Shown here: positions 1 to 6,704 of the stretch, piece by piece
Layout: each line of letters opens with the position of its first letter
How positions within the stretch are numbered: position 1 is the first letter of the stretch
Origin: Henriciella barbarensis
GTDB taxonomy: Bacteria; Pseudomonadota; Alphaproteobacteria; Caulobacterales; Hyphomonadaceae
Assembly (NCBI RefSeq): GCF_003576345.1
Contig: NZ_QWGB01000008.1
Span: 1-64,000 of the forward strand
DNA: 64,000 nt
Direction: 5' to 3'
Notes under the pieces: model-generated
The model's database searches: none
Seen by the model: only the letters and a program-made list of their open reading frames with translations
Told to the model about the DNA's origin: nothing
Position numbers and translations under genes: made by a program

Positions 1-63
1 TGACCCAGCCCCGTAATTTCCGGCCATGAATTTGCAGAGTCCTCGACACGAAGAGGATGACAG

Positions 64-330
64 ATGCGCAAATCACGATTTTCCGAAGAACAGATCATTG
101 GGATGATCCGGGAGCACGAAGCTGGTGTGAAGACGGCCGATATCTGCCGCAAGTACGGCATCTCGGATGCGACCTTCTACAAGTACAAGGCGAAGTTCGG
201 CGGCATGACGGTGTCGGACGCCCGGCGGTTGAAGACGCTGGAGGAGGAGAACTCGAAGCTGAAGCGCCTCCTGGCCGATGCCATGCTGGACAATGCCGCC
301 CTGAAGGACCTGGCGACAAAAAACTTCTGA
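64..330 (+). CDS. IS3-family transposase OrfA (helix-turn-helix subunit)
   Basis: An 88-residue protein of the HTH_Tnp_1/IS3 OrfA type. The N-terminal half carries the helix-turn-helix ([15 protein letters not shown], then [20 protein letters not shown]), which recognises the inverted repeats. The C-terminal part (about residues 55-80, with regularly spaced leucines: [19 protein letters not shown]) is the expected leucine-zipper oligomerisation helix. It ends in TKNF at a heptamer A-AAA-AAC (318-324) where ribosomes can slip -1 into orfB to give the full transposase. The ATG at 64 is preceded by GAGGATG, a usable ribosome binding site. Confidence 0.92.
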   Translation: MRKSRFSEEQIIGMIREHEAGVKTADICRKYGISDATFYKYKAKFGGMTVSDARRLKTLEEENSKLKRLLADAMLDNAALKDLATKNF

Positions 331-1244
331 CGCCCGATGCGAAGCGGAAGGCCGTGCACCACGTGATGGAAACGCATGGCCTGTCGGAGCGTCGGGCCTG
401 CCTGCTGGCCGATCTCGATCGGTCCACCTTCCAGTATGAGAAACGCGATGGCGGTGACGAGAAGCTGCGCCAGAGGCTACGGGAGCTGGCTGGTGAACGC
501 CGCCGGTTCGGCTATCGCAGGCTCGGCATCCTGCTGGACCGCGAGGGCCTCAGTGCCAATCACAAGAAGATCTACCGCATCTATGCCGAGGAGGGGTTGG
601 CCGTGAAACGACGACGCGGGCGAAAGCGGGCGACAGGCACGCGTTCGCCCATGCTCCTGCCGGAACAGGCGAATGAGCGATGGAGCCTGGACTTCGTGTC
701 GGATGCCCTCAGCGATGGCCGCCGGTTCCGCACGCTCTGTGTTGTCGACGACTTCTCCCGGGAAGCCCTGGCTGTGGTCGTCGATGTCTCCTTGTCCGGC
801 GTGCGGGTCGCGAGGGAGCTGTCCCGCCTCATCGCCCAGCGGGGCGCTCCGAAGATGATCGTCTCCGACAATGGCACTGAGCTCACCAGTCATGCGATCC
901 TGAAATGGGTCCGCGAGGTCGGCATCGAGTGGCATTACATCGCGCCGGGAAAGCCGACACAGAATGCCTTCGTCGAAAGCTTCAACGGCCGGCTGCGCGA
1001 CGAGTGCCTGAACGAGCATCTCTTCGACAGTCTCGGTGACGCCCGGCGCATCATCGAAGCCTGGCGGATCGATTACAACACGACACGGCCGCACACCGCA
1101 CTCGGCGGACTTGCTCCGTTGACCTATGCCGCTCAGCACCGCAGACACCGGCCCGGCTCGCTTGAGCGTCGCGGTGGCTCCGCTCGCCGGGCCTTGACCT
1201 CAAACCAACCAACAGAAAGAAAGGCGAACAGACTCTCCGAATGA
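321..1244 (+). CDS. IS3-family transposase OrfB (DDE integrase domain), made by -1 frameshift
   Basis: This frame carries the catalytic half of the transposase. After an HTH_21-like region ([19 protein letters not shown] ... [11 protein letters not shown]) follows the rve integrase core with the DDE residues visible in [20 protein letters not shown] and [14 protein letters not shown]. It lies in the -1 frame relative to orfA and has no obvious start of its own at the junction, so expression is expected as an OrfAB fusion through slippage at 318-324. The frame stays open back to base 57 over orfA, but that upstream part does not resemble a protein. It ends 26 bases before the right end of the element. 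Confidence 0.9.
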   Translation, partial: KLLTPDAKRKAVHHVMETHGLSERRACLLADLDRSTFQYEKRDGGDEKLRQRLRELAGERRRFGYRRLGILLDREGLSANHKKIYRIYAEEGLAVKRRRGRKRATGTRSPMLLPEQANERWSLDFVSDALSDGRRFRTLCVVDDFSREALAVVVDVSLSGVRVARELSRLIAQRGAPKMIVSDNGTELTSHAILKWVREVGIEWHYIAPGKPTQNAFVESFNGRLRDECLNEHLFDSLGDARRIIEAWRIDYNTTRPHTALGGLAPLTYAAQHRRHRPGSLERRGGSARRALTSNQPTERKANRLSE

Positions 1245-1271
1245 ACGGCCCGGATCACGGGGCTGGGTCAG

Positions 1272-1445
1272 ATCAAGCATCCATGGCGCAATGGCACGAT
1301 GCATGTGGAGGGGTTCTATACCTACCCAGAGGCCTACCAGCTTCTTACCTATGCGGCGTTCCTGATGCGCAAACTTGGCGCGTACTGCCAGCCTAACGAG
1401 GTTAGTGAAGAGCCTTCGGATGGAGTGCTGCAAGAGCAGTCCTGA
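1272..1445 (+). pseudogene. 3' fragment of a gene interrupted by the IS3 element
   Basis: Immediately after the right inverted repeat an open frame continues for 57 codons to a stop at 1443-1445 (contains KHPWRNGTMHVEGFYTYP and QLLTYAAFLMRKLGAY). It has no start or ribosome binding site and looks like genuine coding sequence, so I read it as the C-terminal piece of a gene split by the insertion; the N-terminal piece would lie left of base 1. I do not recognise the family. A chance open frame is possible but the residue composition argues against it. Confidence 0.55.
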
Positions 1446-1542
1446 TGTTCGCAGATGTTTGCGAGAGCTACCAAAGGCCACAATTGCAACAAACTGCCGC
1501 GCTAAAAAGTTACATGTGGTGGAAGAAACTTCTTGCTACGAC

Positions 1543-1561
1543 TAAGTTGGTAGTTAACTTA
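1543..1561. promoter_or_regulatory. Inverted repeat upstream of the toxin-antitoxin pair (possible operator)
   Basis: TAAGTT (1543-1548) and AACTTA (1556-1561) form a perfect 6-bp inverted repeat with a 7-bp spacer, about 105 bases before the HicB-like gene, in the AT-rich part of the 220-bp gap between the interrupted gene and 1666. It could be an autoregulatory site of the toxin-antitoxin pair. However the HicB-like protein shows no DNA-binding domain, so this is inference only. Nothing else recognisable lies in the gap. Confidence 0.3.
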
Positions 1562-1665
1562 TGACATATAGGAATCGGCGCGTTGACTCAGGCTGGCCTT
1601 CACGCTAGGGGCCGCCGCGCCTGATTCGGGTCTCTTCAGGGGCTGGAGGAACGAAGGGATTAATA

Positions 1666-1920
1666 ATGCTGCAACGCTCATTCTTTGTACGCGCTTGCTG
1701 GGATGAGGAGGCGAAAGTCTTCTACTCGGAAAGCGATATAGAAGGGCTTCACATCGAGACCGAGACCATCGCAGAGTTTGAAGAGATTATGCGAGCGTCA
1801 GCTATTGAGCTGATTATTGCAAATCACGTATCTCCGCAGGAGATGTCATCAACTCCGATGAAAGATCTTGTGCCAAGCATCTTCTGGCAGCCGCCTCAAG
1901 GCGAACTCGTCTGCGCTTAA
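1666..1920 (+). CDS. DUF1902/HicB-like antitoxin
   Basis: An 84-residue protein with the HicB-type partial RNase-H fold: FFVRACWDEEAKVFYSESD leads into EGLHIETETIAEFEEIMR, the usual strand-strand-helix signature of DUF1902 and HicB. It ends shortly after the core (about residue 55), with no visible ribbon-helix-helix or HTH tail, so DNA binding may be absent. It is followed 3 bases after its stop by a HicA-like toxin, the reverse of the classic hicA-hicB order but common for DUF1902 pairs. Its expected role is to bind and block the HicA ribonuclease. AAGGGA precedes the ATG at good spacing. Base composition is more AT-rich than the rest of the window, suggesting transfer. Confidence 0.75.
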   Translation: MLQRSFFVRACWDEEAKVFYSESDIEGLHIETETIAEFEEIMRASAIELIIANHVSPQEMSSTPMKDLVPSIFWQPPQGELVCA

Positions 1921-1923
1921 CCA

Positions 1924-2121
1924 ATGGCAGTAGGGTTTTATCGAGAGGTCACCAAGCACATAAAAAAAGCTGGTTACGCCTACGATGGAAACTTCAAAGG
2001 CTCTCACGAGCGCTGGAAACATAAAAAGACAGGGCACCTCGTTGAGGTGCCCTTTAATTTGAAAAGCCGTCATACAGCTAACGGCATTCTCAGCAGTGCT
2101 GGCGTAAAAAAGAAGCTCTAG
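1924..2121 (+). CDS. hicA: HicA-like mRNA interferase toxin
   Basis: A 65-residue protein with the HicA double-stranded-RNA-binding-like fold: an N-terminal helix (FYREVTKHIKKAGY), then KGSHERWKHKKTGHLVEVPF containing the His of the G-S-H motif that is catalytic in HicA toxins, then a C-terminal helix. HicA toxins cleave mRNA and halt translation until the HicB partner is restored. The start is 3 bases after the antitoxin stop, so the two are translationally linked. Its stop codon region (CTAG, 2118-2121) is shared with the stop of the convergent small ORF at 2118-2267. Confidence 0.75.
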   Translation: MAVGFYREVTKHIKKAGYAYDGNFKGSHERWKHKKTGHLVEVPFNLKSRHTANGILSSAGVKKKL

Positions 2122-2267
2122 TCGCCGTTCTCTTTCCTCTTAACGATCTTCCTAAACGCTCGTTCAAACTCTTCGCCAGACTCATCAGCCTCCGCCTCTT
2201 TAGCAGCGTCGACAAATCTTTGGCTTTGCGGCTTCTCGTCTTTCGACGGCTCTTTCTTTTTCGGCAT
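2118..2267 (-). CDS. Small charged protein linked to the ISXO2-type transposase
   Basis: A 49-residue Lys/Glu-rich ORF beginning MPKKKEPSKDEKPQ, preceded by AGGTGG just upstream of the ATG and placed 5 bases after the transposase stop, so almost certainly co-transcribed with it. A longer frame from 2327 exists but would overlap the transposase without a good start. Predicted to be largely helical and charged (AAKEAEADESGEEFERAFRK). Function unknown; similar small partner ORFs accompany some IS1595-family transposases. It ends convergently on the last 4 bases of hicA. Confidence 0.55.
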   Translation of the reverse strand: MPKKKEPSKDEKPQSQRFVDAAKEAEADESGEEFERAFRKIVKRKENGD

Positions 2268-2272
2268 ACCAC

Positions 2273-3226
2273 CTAGCCTCTTGCACGAGTTGTTTCGTAA
2301 GTGAGGCGCTTGCCCACGATACCGCAAATGAGATTGTCGGCGCGGGTCTTGTCGTCAATGCCTAGCCTCAAGCGGTTGTTGTGGCGGAAGTCGAACTCAG
2401 CGAGATAGCGGTGCAGGTGCTTCTCAGCGCAGTGCTGATAGGTGCCACGCATGCCGCGCTTGAACACCGAGAAGTAGCCCTCAGCGCTGTTGTTGTGAAC
2501 GTCGCCGCGAACATACTCGCCAGCGGCATGGTCAACGGTTTCGTGGGTTGCGAAATGCTCGTCGCTGCCTTTGTAGAGGCGCGAGCCATCGGTGTGCAGG
2601 CGGCTTTCGCGGTCGATGTTCTCGCGCACGATTTTGGTCACAGTTACCTTGTCGGCGCGCGGGACATGGAAGCTACGAACCCGACCGCCACGCTCGACCA
2701 GAGAGACGATAGCGCGCTTGTTTGCGGGACCACGGCCACCCTTGGAGCCTTTGAACTTGCGGCCACTGGTGCGCTCTTTAAGCGGGTTTTCGACCTTGCC
2801 GTAATAGGTTTCGTCAGCCTCAACGACTTTGCCGCCGCCACCCATGGGAGCCAGCGCACCGGAGCGCATGGCTTCACGAATGCGGTGCGACATGAACCAT
2901 GCGGTTTTCAGGGTCACGCCAAGGATGCGCGAAAGCTGGTTGGAGCTGACGCCCTTTTTGCTGGAAGCCATCAGATGAATGGCTTGAAGCCAGAGGTGCA
3001 TCTTGACCTTCGATGCCTCAAAGATGGTGCCGACTTTCACGGTGAAAGGCTTGCGGCAGGCATAGCACTTGTAGACGCCGATGCGGGTAGACTTGCCCTT
3101 GAGCGCGCCGGAATTATCGACCACGCCGCAGTGTGGACATACGCGACCATCAGCCCAGACGCGGGCTTCCACAAATTTGTAAGCGGCCTTCTCGTCGTGG
3201 AAGTGGGGCGAAGAAAGGTAAGACAT
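2273..3226 (-). CDS. IS1595-family (ISXO2-like) transposase
   Basis: 317 residues with an N-terminal zinc ribbon (Cys30, Cys33, Cys54, Cys57: CPHCG ... CYAC), a helix-turn-helix region (VSSNQLSRILGVTLKTAWFM) and a DDE_Tnp_IS1595 core. Likely catalytic acids are Asp138 in VEADETYYGK, Asp213 in LHTDGSRLY and Glu249 or Asn246 in VHNNSAEGYFSVFKRG. Full length for the family. I could not find clear terminal inverted repeats on both sides; if hicBA lies inside the element it would be a passenger, which is known for this family. Otherwise this is a solitary or decayed copy. Confidence 0.88.
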   Translation of the reverse strand: MSYLSSPHFHDEKAAYKFVEARVWADGRVCPHCGVVDNSGALKGKSTRIGVYKCYACRKPFTVKVGTIFEASKVKMHLWLQAIHLMASSKKGVSSNQLSRILGVTLKTAWFMSHRIREAMRSGALAPMGGGGKVVEADETYYGKVENPLKERTSGRKFKGSKGGRGPANKRAIVSLVERGGRVRSFHVPRADKVTVTKIVRENIDRESRLHTDGSRLYKGSDEHFATHETVDHAAGEYVRGDVHNNSAEGYFSVFKRGMRGTYQHCAEKHLHRYLAEFDFRHNNRLRLGIDDKTRADNLICGIVGKRLTYETTRARG

Positions 3227-3235
3227 GGCTGAAAC

Positions 3236-3301
3236 TCCTATGGTTATTAGGATACAGCCCGAATTGGGTACGTCAAGTATAATATTAGGATATTTTTCCT
3301 A
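3236..3301. promoter_or_regulatory. Array of TCCTA/TAGGA half-sites upstream of the transposase
   Basis: Four copies of one 5-base half-site occur in 66 bases just upstream of the transposase start: TCCTA 3236-3240, TAGGA 3248-3252, TAGGA 3286-3290, TCCTA 3297-3301. They make two inverted repeats (7- and 6-base spacers), and the longer word ATTAGGATA is repeated exactly at 3246-3254 and 3284-3292. This looks like a two-operator region or the subterminal binding sites of the transposase. AT-rich promoter-like sequence lies between them. Confidence 0.45.
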
Positions 3302-3326
3302 TTTCAGGAAATCAATCTCTTGTGGA

Positions 3327-3830
3327 TCAAGCCGCTACGGCGCGCGATGCCAATGGATGCAGGGAAAAGACCGGCCGCGATATGCGAGTTTTTTTCCGCC
3401 GCAAAATATCGTGGCATAGCACCATGGACGGTGCCTCATCCGAGGCCATCTGGCGCAATGGCAGGCGGAGCCAGGCATGATGACCCTCGCCGAGATCGGT
3501 AACGCCCTGGTCCGGCCGGCAGGTTTCTGGCAGCGGCAGCCCGCCGCCCATGCGCCAGATTGAGGCGTACTCGTCAGGCAAATCGTCAACATGATAACCG
3601 CGCATATCGGCGCCAATCAGGTTTCTAAGCTGCGTTCCCATAAGGCGGAAGGTTGCGCCCCCCTGCCCGTCGAGTTCCAGAATTGAGATACAATGGAGAT
3701 GCGCGCGCAGGGCGCCGGGGTCCAAGTCGCCTCGCAAAGGTACGGCGCCACTCTGCCTTCTGGAATTCCAGTAATCGACAATCTCTTTTTGAGCATCGAT
3801 CAGGCTAAAAATATCTGATTGACTCGTCAT
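3327..3830 (-). CDS. PAS_5 domain protein
   Basis: 167 residues, nearly all one PAS_5 (formerly DUF1457) domain, a family largely confined to alphaproteobacteria. Typical pattern: IVDYWNSRRQSGAVPLRGDLDP near the N-terminus is followed by ISILELDG, FRLMGTQLRNLIGADMRGYHVDDL and a central loop. The ATG at 3830 has GGGGTGG upstream; the frame also extends to a TTG at 3845 but that lacks a binding site. No output domain is attached, so it probably acts as a stand-alone sensor or adaptor. Transcribed away from mucR's promoter region on the same strand, 166 bases downstream of the mucR stop. Confidence 0.8.
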   Translation of the reverse strand: MTSQSDIFSLIDAQKEIVDYWNSRRQSGAVPLRGDLDPGALRAHLHCISILELDGQGGATFRLMGTQLRNLIGADMRGYHVDDLPDEYASIWRMGGGLPLPETCRPDQGVTDLGEGHHAWLRLPLRQMASDEAPSMVLCHDILRRKKTRISRPVFSLHPLASRAVAA

Positions 3831-3895
3831 CGTCAGCCACCCCAAGCGATTCGATAGAATCAGGTGTGTCTGAATTCGATTCGCGCGGCAAGAGT

Positions 3896-3923
3896 CAATC
3901 TAAGAAAAAATTAACCTAGATTG
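3896..3923. promoter_or_regulatory. Inverted repeat in the PAS_5 gene promoter region
   Basis: CAATCTA (3896-3902) and TAGATTG (3917-3923) form a perfect 7-bp inverted repeat with a 14-base AT-rich spacer containing TTAACC. It lies 66-93 bases upstream of the PAS_5 start and downstream of the mucR stop. It could be an operator for MucR or another regulator, or an RNA hairpin in the leader; there is no T-tract on the minus strand to make it a good terminator for mucR. Confidence 0.3.
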
Positions 3924-3996
3924 CCAAAGTATTTCATTTCGGAAACGCAACGACTTTGAATGTCAGTATTCGGTCGGCAGACTGAAAAGAACCGGC

Positions 3997-4410
3997 TTAT
4001 TTCTTACCGGTCCCAAGACCCATCTTCTTTGCAAGCTGTGAACGTTTCCGTGCGTAACTTGGCGCGACCATCGGATAGTCGAACGGCAGGCCCCATTTTT
4101 CACGGTATTCATCCGGGGTCATGTCGTACTTGGCGCGAAGGTGGCGTTTCAGAGATTTGAACTTCTTCCCGTCTTCAAGACAGATCAGATAGTCGTCGGT
4201 GACAGACTTCTTCACCGGAATGGCCGGCTTGGCTTCCGGCACCTGGACTTCCTCAGTAGAGAGGTTGGTCAACGCATCGTGGACATTGCGAATCAGATTG
4301 GCGAGGTCGCTGCTTTGGACGGGATTGTTGCCGACATACGCTGCCACGATCTCTGTGGTCAGTTCCAGTGTGTCGACGCCAGGGGCTTTCTTGTCTGTGC
4401 CGGTATCCAC
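3997..4410 (-). CDS. mucR: MucR/Ros-family transcriptional regulator
   Basis: 137 residues. Residues 1-60 carry the MucR N-terminal oligomerisation segment (LTTEIVAAYVGNNPVQSSDL, LIRNVHDAL) and the C-terminal half holds the prokaryotic zinc-finger region (YLICLEDGKKFKSLKRHL, then YDMTPDEYREKWGL). The first metal position is Cys but the second is Asp (CLED instead of CxxC), as in zinc-free or Asp-coordinating homologues. A GTG at 4410 with AAGGAG 6-7 bases upstream is the best start; the TTG at 4437 lacks a site. MucR proteins are nucleoid-like repressors of motility, exopolysaccharide and cell-cycle genes. Confidence 0.92.
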   Translation of the reverse strand: MDTGTDKKAPGVDTLELTTEIVAAYVGNNPVQSSDLANLIRNVHDALTNLSTEEVQVPEAKPAIPVKKSVTDDYLICLEDGKKFKSLKRHLRAKYDMTPDEYREKWGLPFDYPMVAPSYARKRSQLAKKMGLGTGKK

Positions 4411-4516
4411 ATTGCTCTCCTTTACGCTCAAGCCCAATCAATTCATCTGAATGGGCTTGGTTCCAAGTACATTTCAATAAGTACAGCGACTTCCAGTAGA
4501 ATACACTCACGGAGAT

Positions 4517-4544
4517 TGCACTGATCTATATCAAGATCAGTGCA
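4517..4544. promoter_or_regulatory. 28-bp perfect palindrome containing an FNR/FixK-like box
   Basis: TGCACTGATCT (4517-4527) and AGATCAGTGCA (4534-4544) are perfect inverted repeats, 11 bp each, with a 6-base spacer. Inside, 4521-4534 reads CTGATCTATATCAA, matching 9 of 10 fixed positions of the FNR/FixK consensus TTGAT-N4-ATCAA. It lies 107-134 bases upstream of the mucR start and 32 bases downstream of the last antiporter gene. It may be an oxygen- or redox-responsive operator for mucR, or a transcript-end hairpin for the antiporter operon, although no T-tract follows. Confidence 0.5.
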
Positions 4545-4575
4545 TAGAATTTCGTTTCAGTAGTGGCGGATGTTC

Positions 4576-6324
4576 CTAGCGAATGAAGAACGCGATCAGC
4601 AGGGCGAGGCCCAGCAATACCGCTGTCCAGATCGCCATCCCGTTGAAGAGCCCGCCAGAAGCCAGCGTCCCCCGCGGGCTGAACGCCGCTTCAAGCCGTG
4701 AGAATGTCCGCGCGCTGATGCCGCCAAACACGCCGCTCATCGCCGGGCCGACCTTGGTCCAGACAAGACCCGCCCAGGTCGCAAGGCCGTAACCAGCCTT
4801 GCGGTAGATGATGTCGGTATCGATGATGATACCGCGTTTCTCTGGCGGATAGGCACCGAGGCGCTGCAGCAGGGCAAAAGCAAAGACCGCCAGCACGAGG
4901 AGCTGCATCTGTGTCAGGATATGATCGCCGGTATATGGCTCATACCGCACCGTATAAGGGTCGTTGGCGAATGGCAGGATCGAATAGAGCCAGTTGAAGC
5001 CAAAGCCCGGGAAGAAGGCTGGCAAGCCAACGGCTATACAGATGAAGGCGGCAAGCCCCATCGCGACGAGCATGTTGAACGGCGCTTCCTTGGGCCGCTT
5101 GCCGCTATCATGGCCAAAGAAGGCAAAGTACGGGATCTTGATGCCCGAATGCTCCAGCACACCAGCCGACGCGAAGAGAAGCATCAGCCATGGAATGAGG
5201 AACGCCCCGCCAGCGACCGCACTCATGGTCAGCGATTTCGACACGAAGCCAGAGAAGAGCGGGAAAGCCGAAATGGATGCCGCGCCGATCAGACAGAAAA
5301 CCGTCGTCCACGGCATGGTCCGGAACAGGCCGCCCAGCTCAGTCGCCTTGGCCGTACCCGTCCTGTAGAGGACAGCGCCCATGCTCATGAAGAGCAGCGA
5401 CTTGTACATGATGTGGCAGAAGGCGTGGGCCGCTGCGCCGTTCAGCGCCAGCGGCGTGCCGACACCGATTGCACAGACCATGAAGCCGAGCTGGTTGTTC
5501 AGTGAGAAGGACAGGACCTTGCGCAGGTCATTCTCGACGACGGCGAAGAAGACCGGGTAGATCGTCATGATCGCACCAATCCAGATAAGGCTCTGCTCGC
5601 CCGCAAAGGTGCGCGCCAGCGCATAGATGGCGAGCTTCGTGGTGAAGGCAGAGAGAATGACGGTGCCAACCACGGTCGCCTTTGGATAGGCATCGGCGAT
5701 CCAGGTATGAAGGAACGGGAAGCCCGCCTTGATGCCGAAGGCGAGGAAGACCAGAAGCACGCCCGGATTACCAAGCTCCAGCGCGCGGATGCTCATATCG
5801 CCGGTATCGAAATAGATCTGCATCGCGCCGAACAGCAGCAACACGCCCGAAAGGACGTGCAGCCCAAGATAGCGCATGCCGGCCTTGTAGGCGGCCTGTG
5901 TCCCCGACCGGAAAATCAGGAAGACTGAGGTGATCGCCGTCAGTTCCCAGAAGACGAACAGGCTGATGAAGTCGCCGCAGAAAGCCGCCGCCACGGCCGC
6001 GCCCATATAGGTCAGCCCCATCGTGTCTTCGAACTGGCTATCCTGGTGCAGTGCGTAGACCGCATTGATGAAAGCCGCGATCAGGAAGGCGAGACCGAAG
6101 ATGAAAGAAAGCGAGTCGACCCGGTAAAGCACCATGTCGAAGCCCATCATGGACAAGCTTGCGAGATCGGTCTCACGCGGCGCCGCAAGAAGGAGTGCAG
6201 TCGCGATAACCGGCGCCAGCAAGGCGAGCCCCTGCCGGATGCGCTGAACTGGAGTCACAGCGGCCAGCATCCCTGCAAGGATGAGCACCAGCCCCGGATT
6301 GATGGTTGCAAGAAGCCCGTTCAT
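4576..6324 (-). CDS. Mrp-type antiporter, third MrpD-like proton-conducting subunit
   Basis: 582 residues with about 14-16 membrane segments and the proton_antipo_M domain shared with NuoL/M/N and MrpA/D. The conserved half-channel helix region is seen in GIKAGFPFLHTWIADAYPKA followed by VILSAFTTKLAIYALA, and an internal acidic residue lies in FWELTAITSVFLIF. The C-terminus is extended (about residues 460-582) with a further amphipathic stretch and a final membrane helix. It is the last gene of the antiporter operon and overlaps the preceding small gene by 4 bases (ATGA). It resembles the D-like subunits of group 2 Mrp systems more than MrpA, because the MrpA C-terminal region is a separate gene here. 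Confidence 0.85.
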   Translation of the reverse strand: MNGLLATINPGLVLILAGMLAAVTPVQRIRQGLALLAPVIATALLLAAPRETDLASLSMMGFDMVLYRVDSLSFIFGLAFLIAAFINAVYALHQDSQFEDTMGLTYMGAAVAAAFCGDFISLFVFWELTAITSVFLIFRSGTQAAYKAGMRYLGLHVLSGVLLLFGAMQIYFDTGDMSIRALELGNPGVLLVFLAFGIKAGFPFLHTWIADAYPKATVVGTVILSAFTTKLAIYALARTFAGEQSLIWIGAIMTIYPVFFAVVENDLRKVLSFSLNNQLGFMVCAIGVGTPLALNGAAAHAFCHIMYKSLLFMSMGAVLYRTGTAKATELGGLFRTMPWTTVFCLIGAASISAFPLFSGFVSKSLTMSAVAGGAFLIPWLMLLFASAGVLEHSGIKIPYFAFFGHDSGKRPKEAPFNMLVAMGLAAFICIAVGLPAFFPGFGFNWLYSILPFANDPYTVRYEPYTGDHILTQMQLLVLAVFAFALLQRLGAYPPEKRGIIIDTDIIYRKAGYGLATWAGLVWTKVGPAMSGVFGGISARTFSRLEAAFSPRGTLASGGLFNGMAIWTAVLLGLALLIAFFIR

Positions 6325-6704
6325 GGATGCGGCTCCGTTCCGGCAGGTTCCTGCTCATCCTCGTAATAGTCTTCTGAGCGGCGCATAAGGCGGCCAAGGG
6401 GCCAACCCGCAAGCACCACGAGCGTGAAGGCGCCGAAGCCCCAAAAGGCATTGAAGCCAAGCGTGCCGTCGATGCTGAAATAGGGATGGCGGAAATGCTC
6501 ACCTTCCGGCGCCAGCATTTCGAGCACCGGCTCAATCGCGATCAGCAGGACCGATACGACGAGCAGCCCCCAGAAGATGGCCTTTCCTATCCACGGTTTG
6601 GTCGTCCAGCCGAACAAGGCACGTGCTGCTGGAACCGTCTGGCTCTCATCCGGCGCGTGTTCTCCGTGATCGCTCAGATGAGGCGGGGTTGCATGATCGC
6701 TCAT
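6321..6704 (-). CDS. Small membrane subunit associated with the Mrp-like antiporter
   Basis: 127 residues with a His/Asp-rich N-terminus (DHATPPHLSDHGEHAPDE), two membrane helices (about 45-65 and 85-105) and an acidic C-terminal tail. No characterised family is recognised. Start and stop overlap both neighbours by 4 bases, so it is translated as part of the operon and is likely a small accessory subunit sitting between two of the MrpD-like channels. Confidence 0.7.
   Translation of the reverse strand: MSDHATPPHLSDHGEHAPDESQTVPAARALFGWTTKPWIGKAIFWGLLVVSVLLIAIEPVLEMLAPEGEHFRHPYFSIDGTLGFNAFWGFGAFTLVVLAGWPLGRLMRRSEDYYEDEQEPAGTEPHP

Larger units (their letters stand above)
1..1270 (+). mobile_element. 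Complete IS3-family insertion sequence (IS407-like group)
   Basis: The left end begins at base 1 with TGACCCAGCCCCGT and the right end, read inward from base 1270, begins with the same 14 bases, so both terminal inverted repeats are present. Between them lie a short orfA and a longer orfB in the -1 frame with a slippery heptamer at the overlap, the standard IS3-family layout. Length (1270 bp), TGA...TCA ends and the protein type suit the IS407-like subgroup, which normally makes 4-bp target duplications. The left flank is outside the window, so the duplication cannot be checked; the base after the right end starts GATC. The element looks intact and possibly active. Confidence 0.93.

Noticed and set aside
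57-330. Upstream extension of the orfB frame over orfA
   Set aside because: The protein sequence there is unlike any transposase part, while orfA in the other frame has the HTH and leucine zipper; slippage at 318-324 explains the layout.
2381-3232. 283-codon plus-strand open frame over the IS1595 transposase
   Set aside because: Antisense shadow of a clear transposase with zinc ribbon and catalytic motifs.
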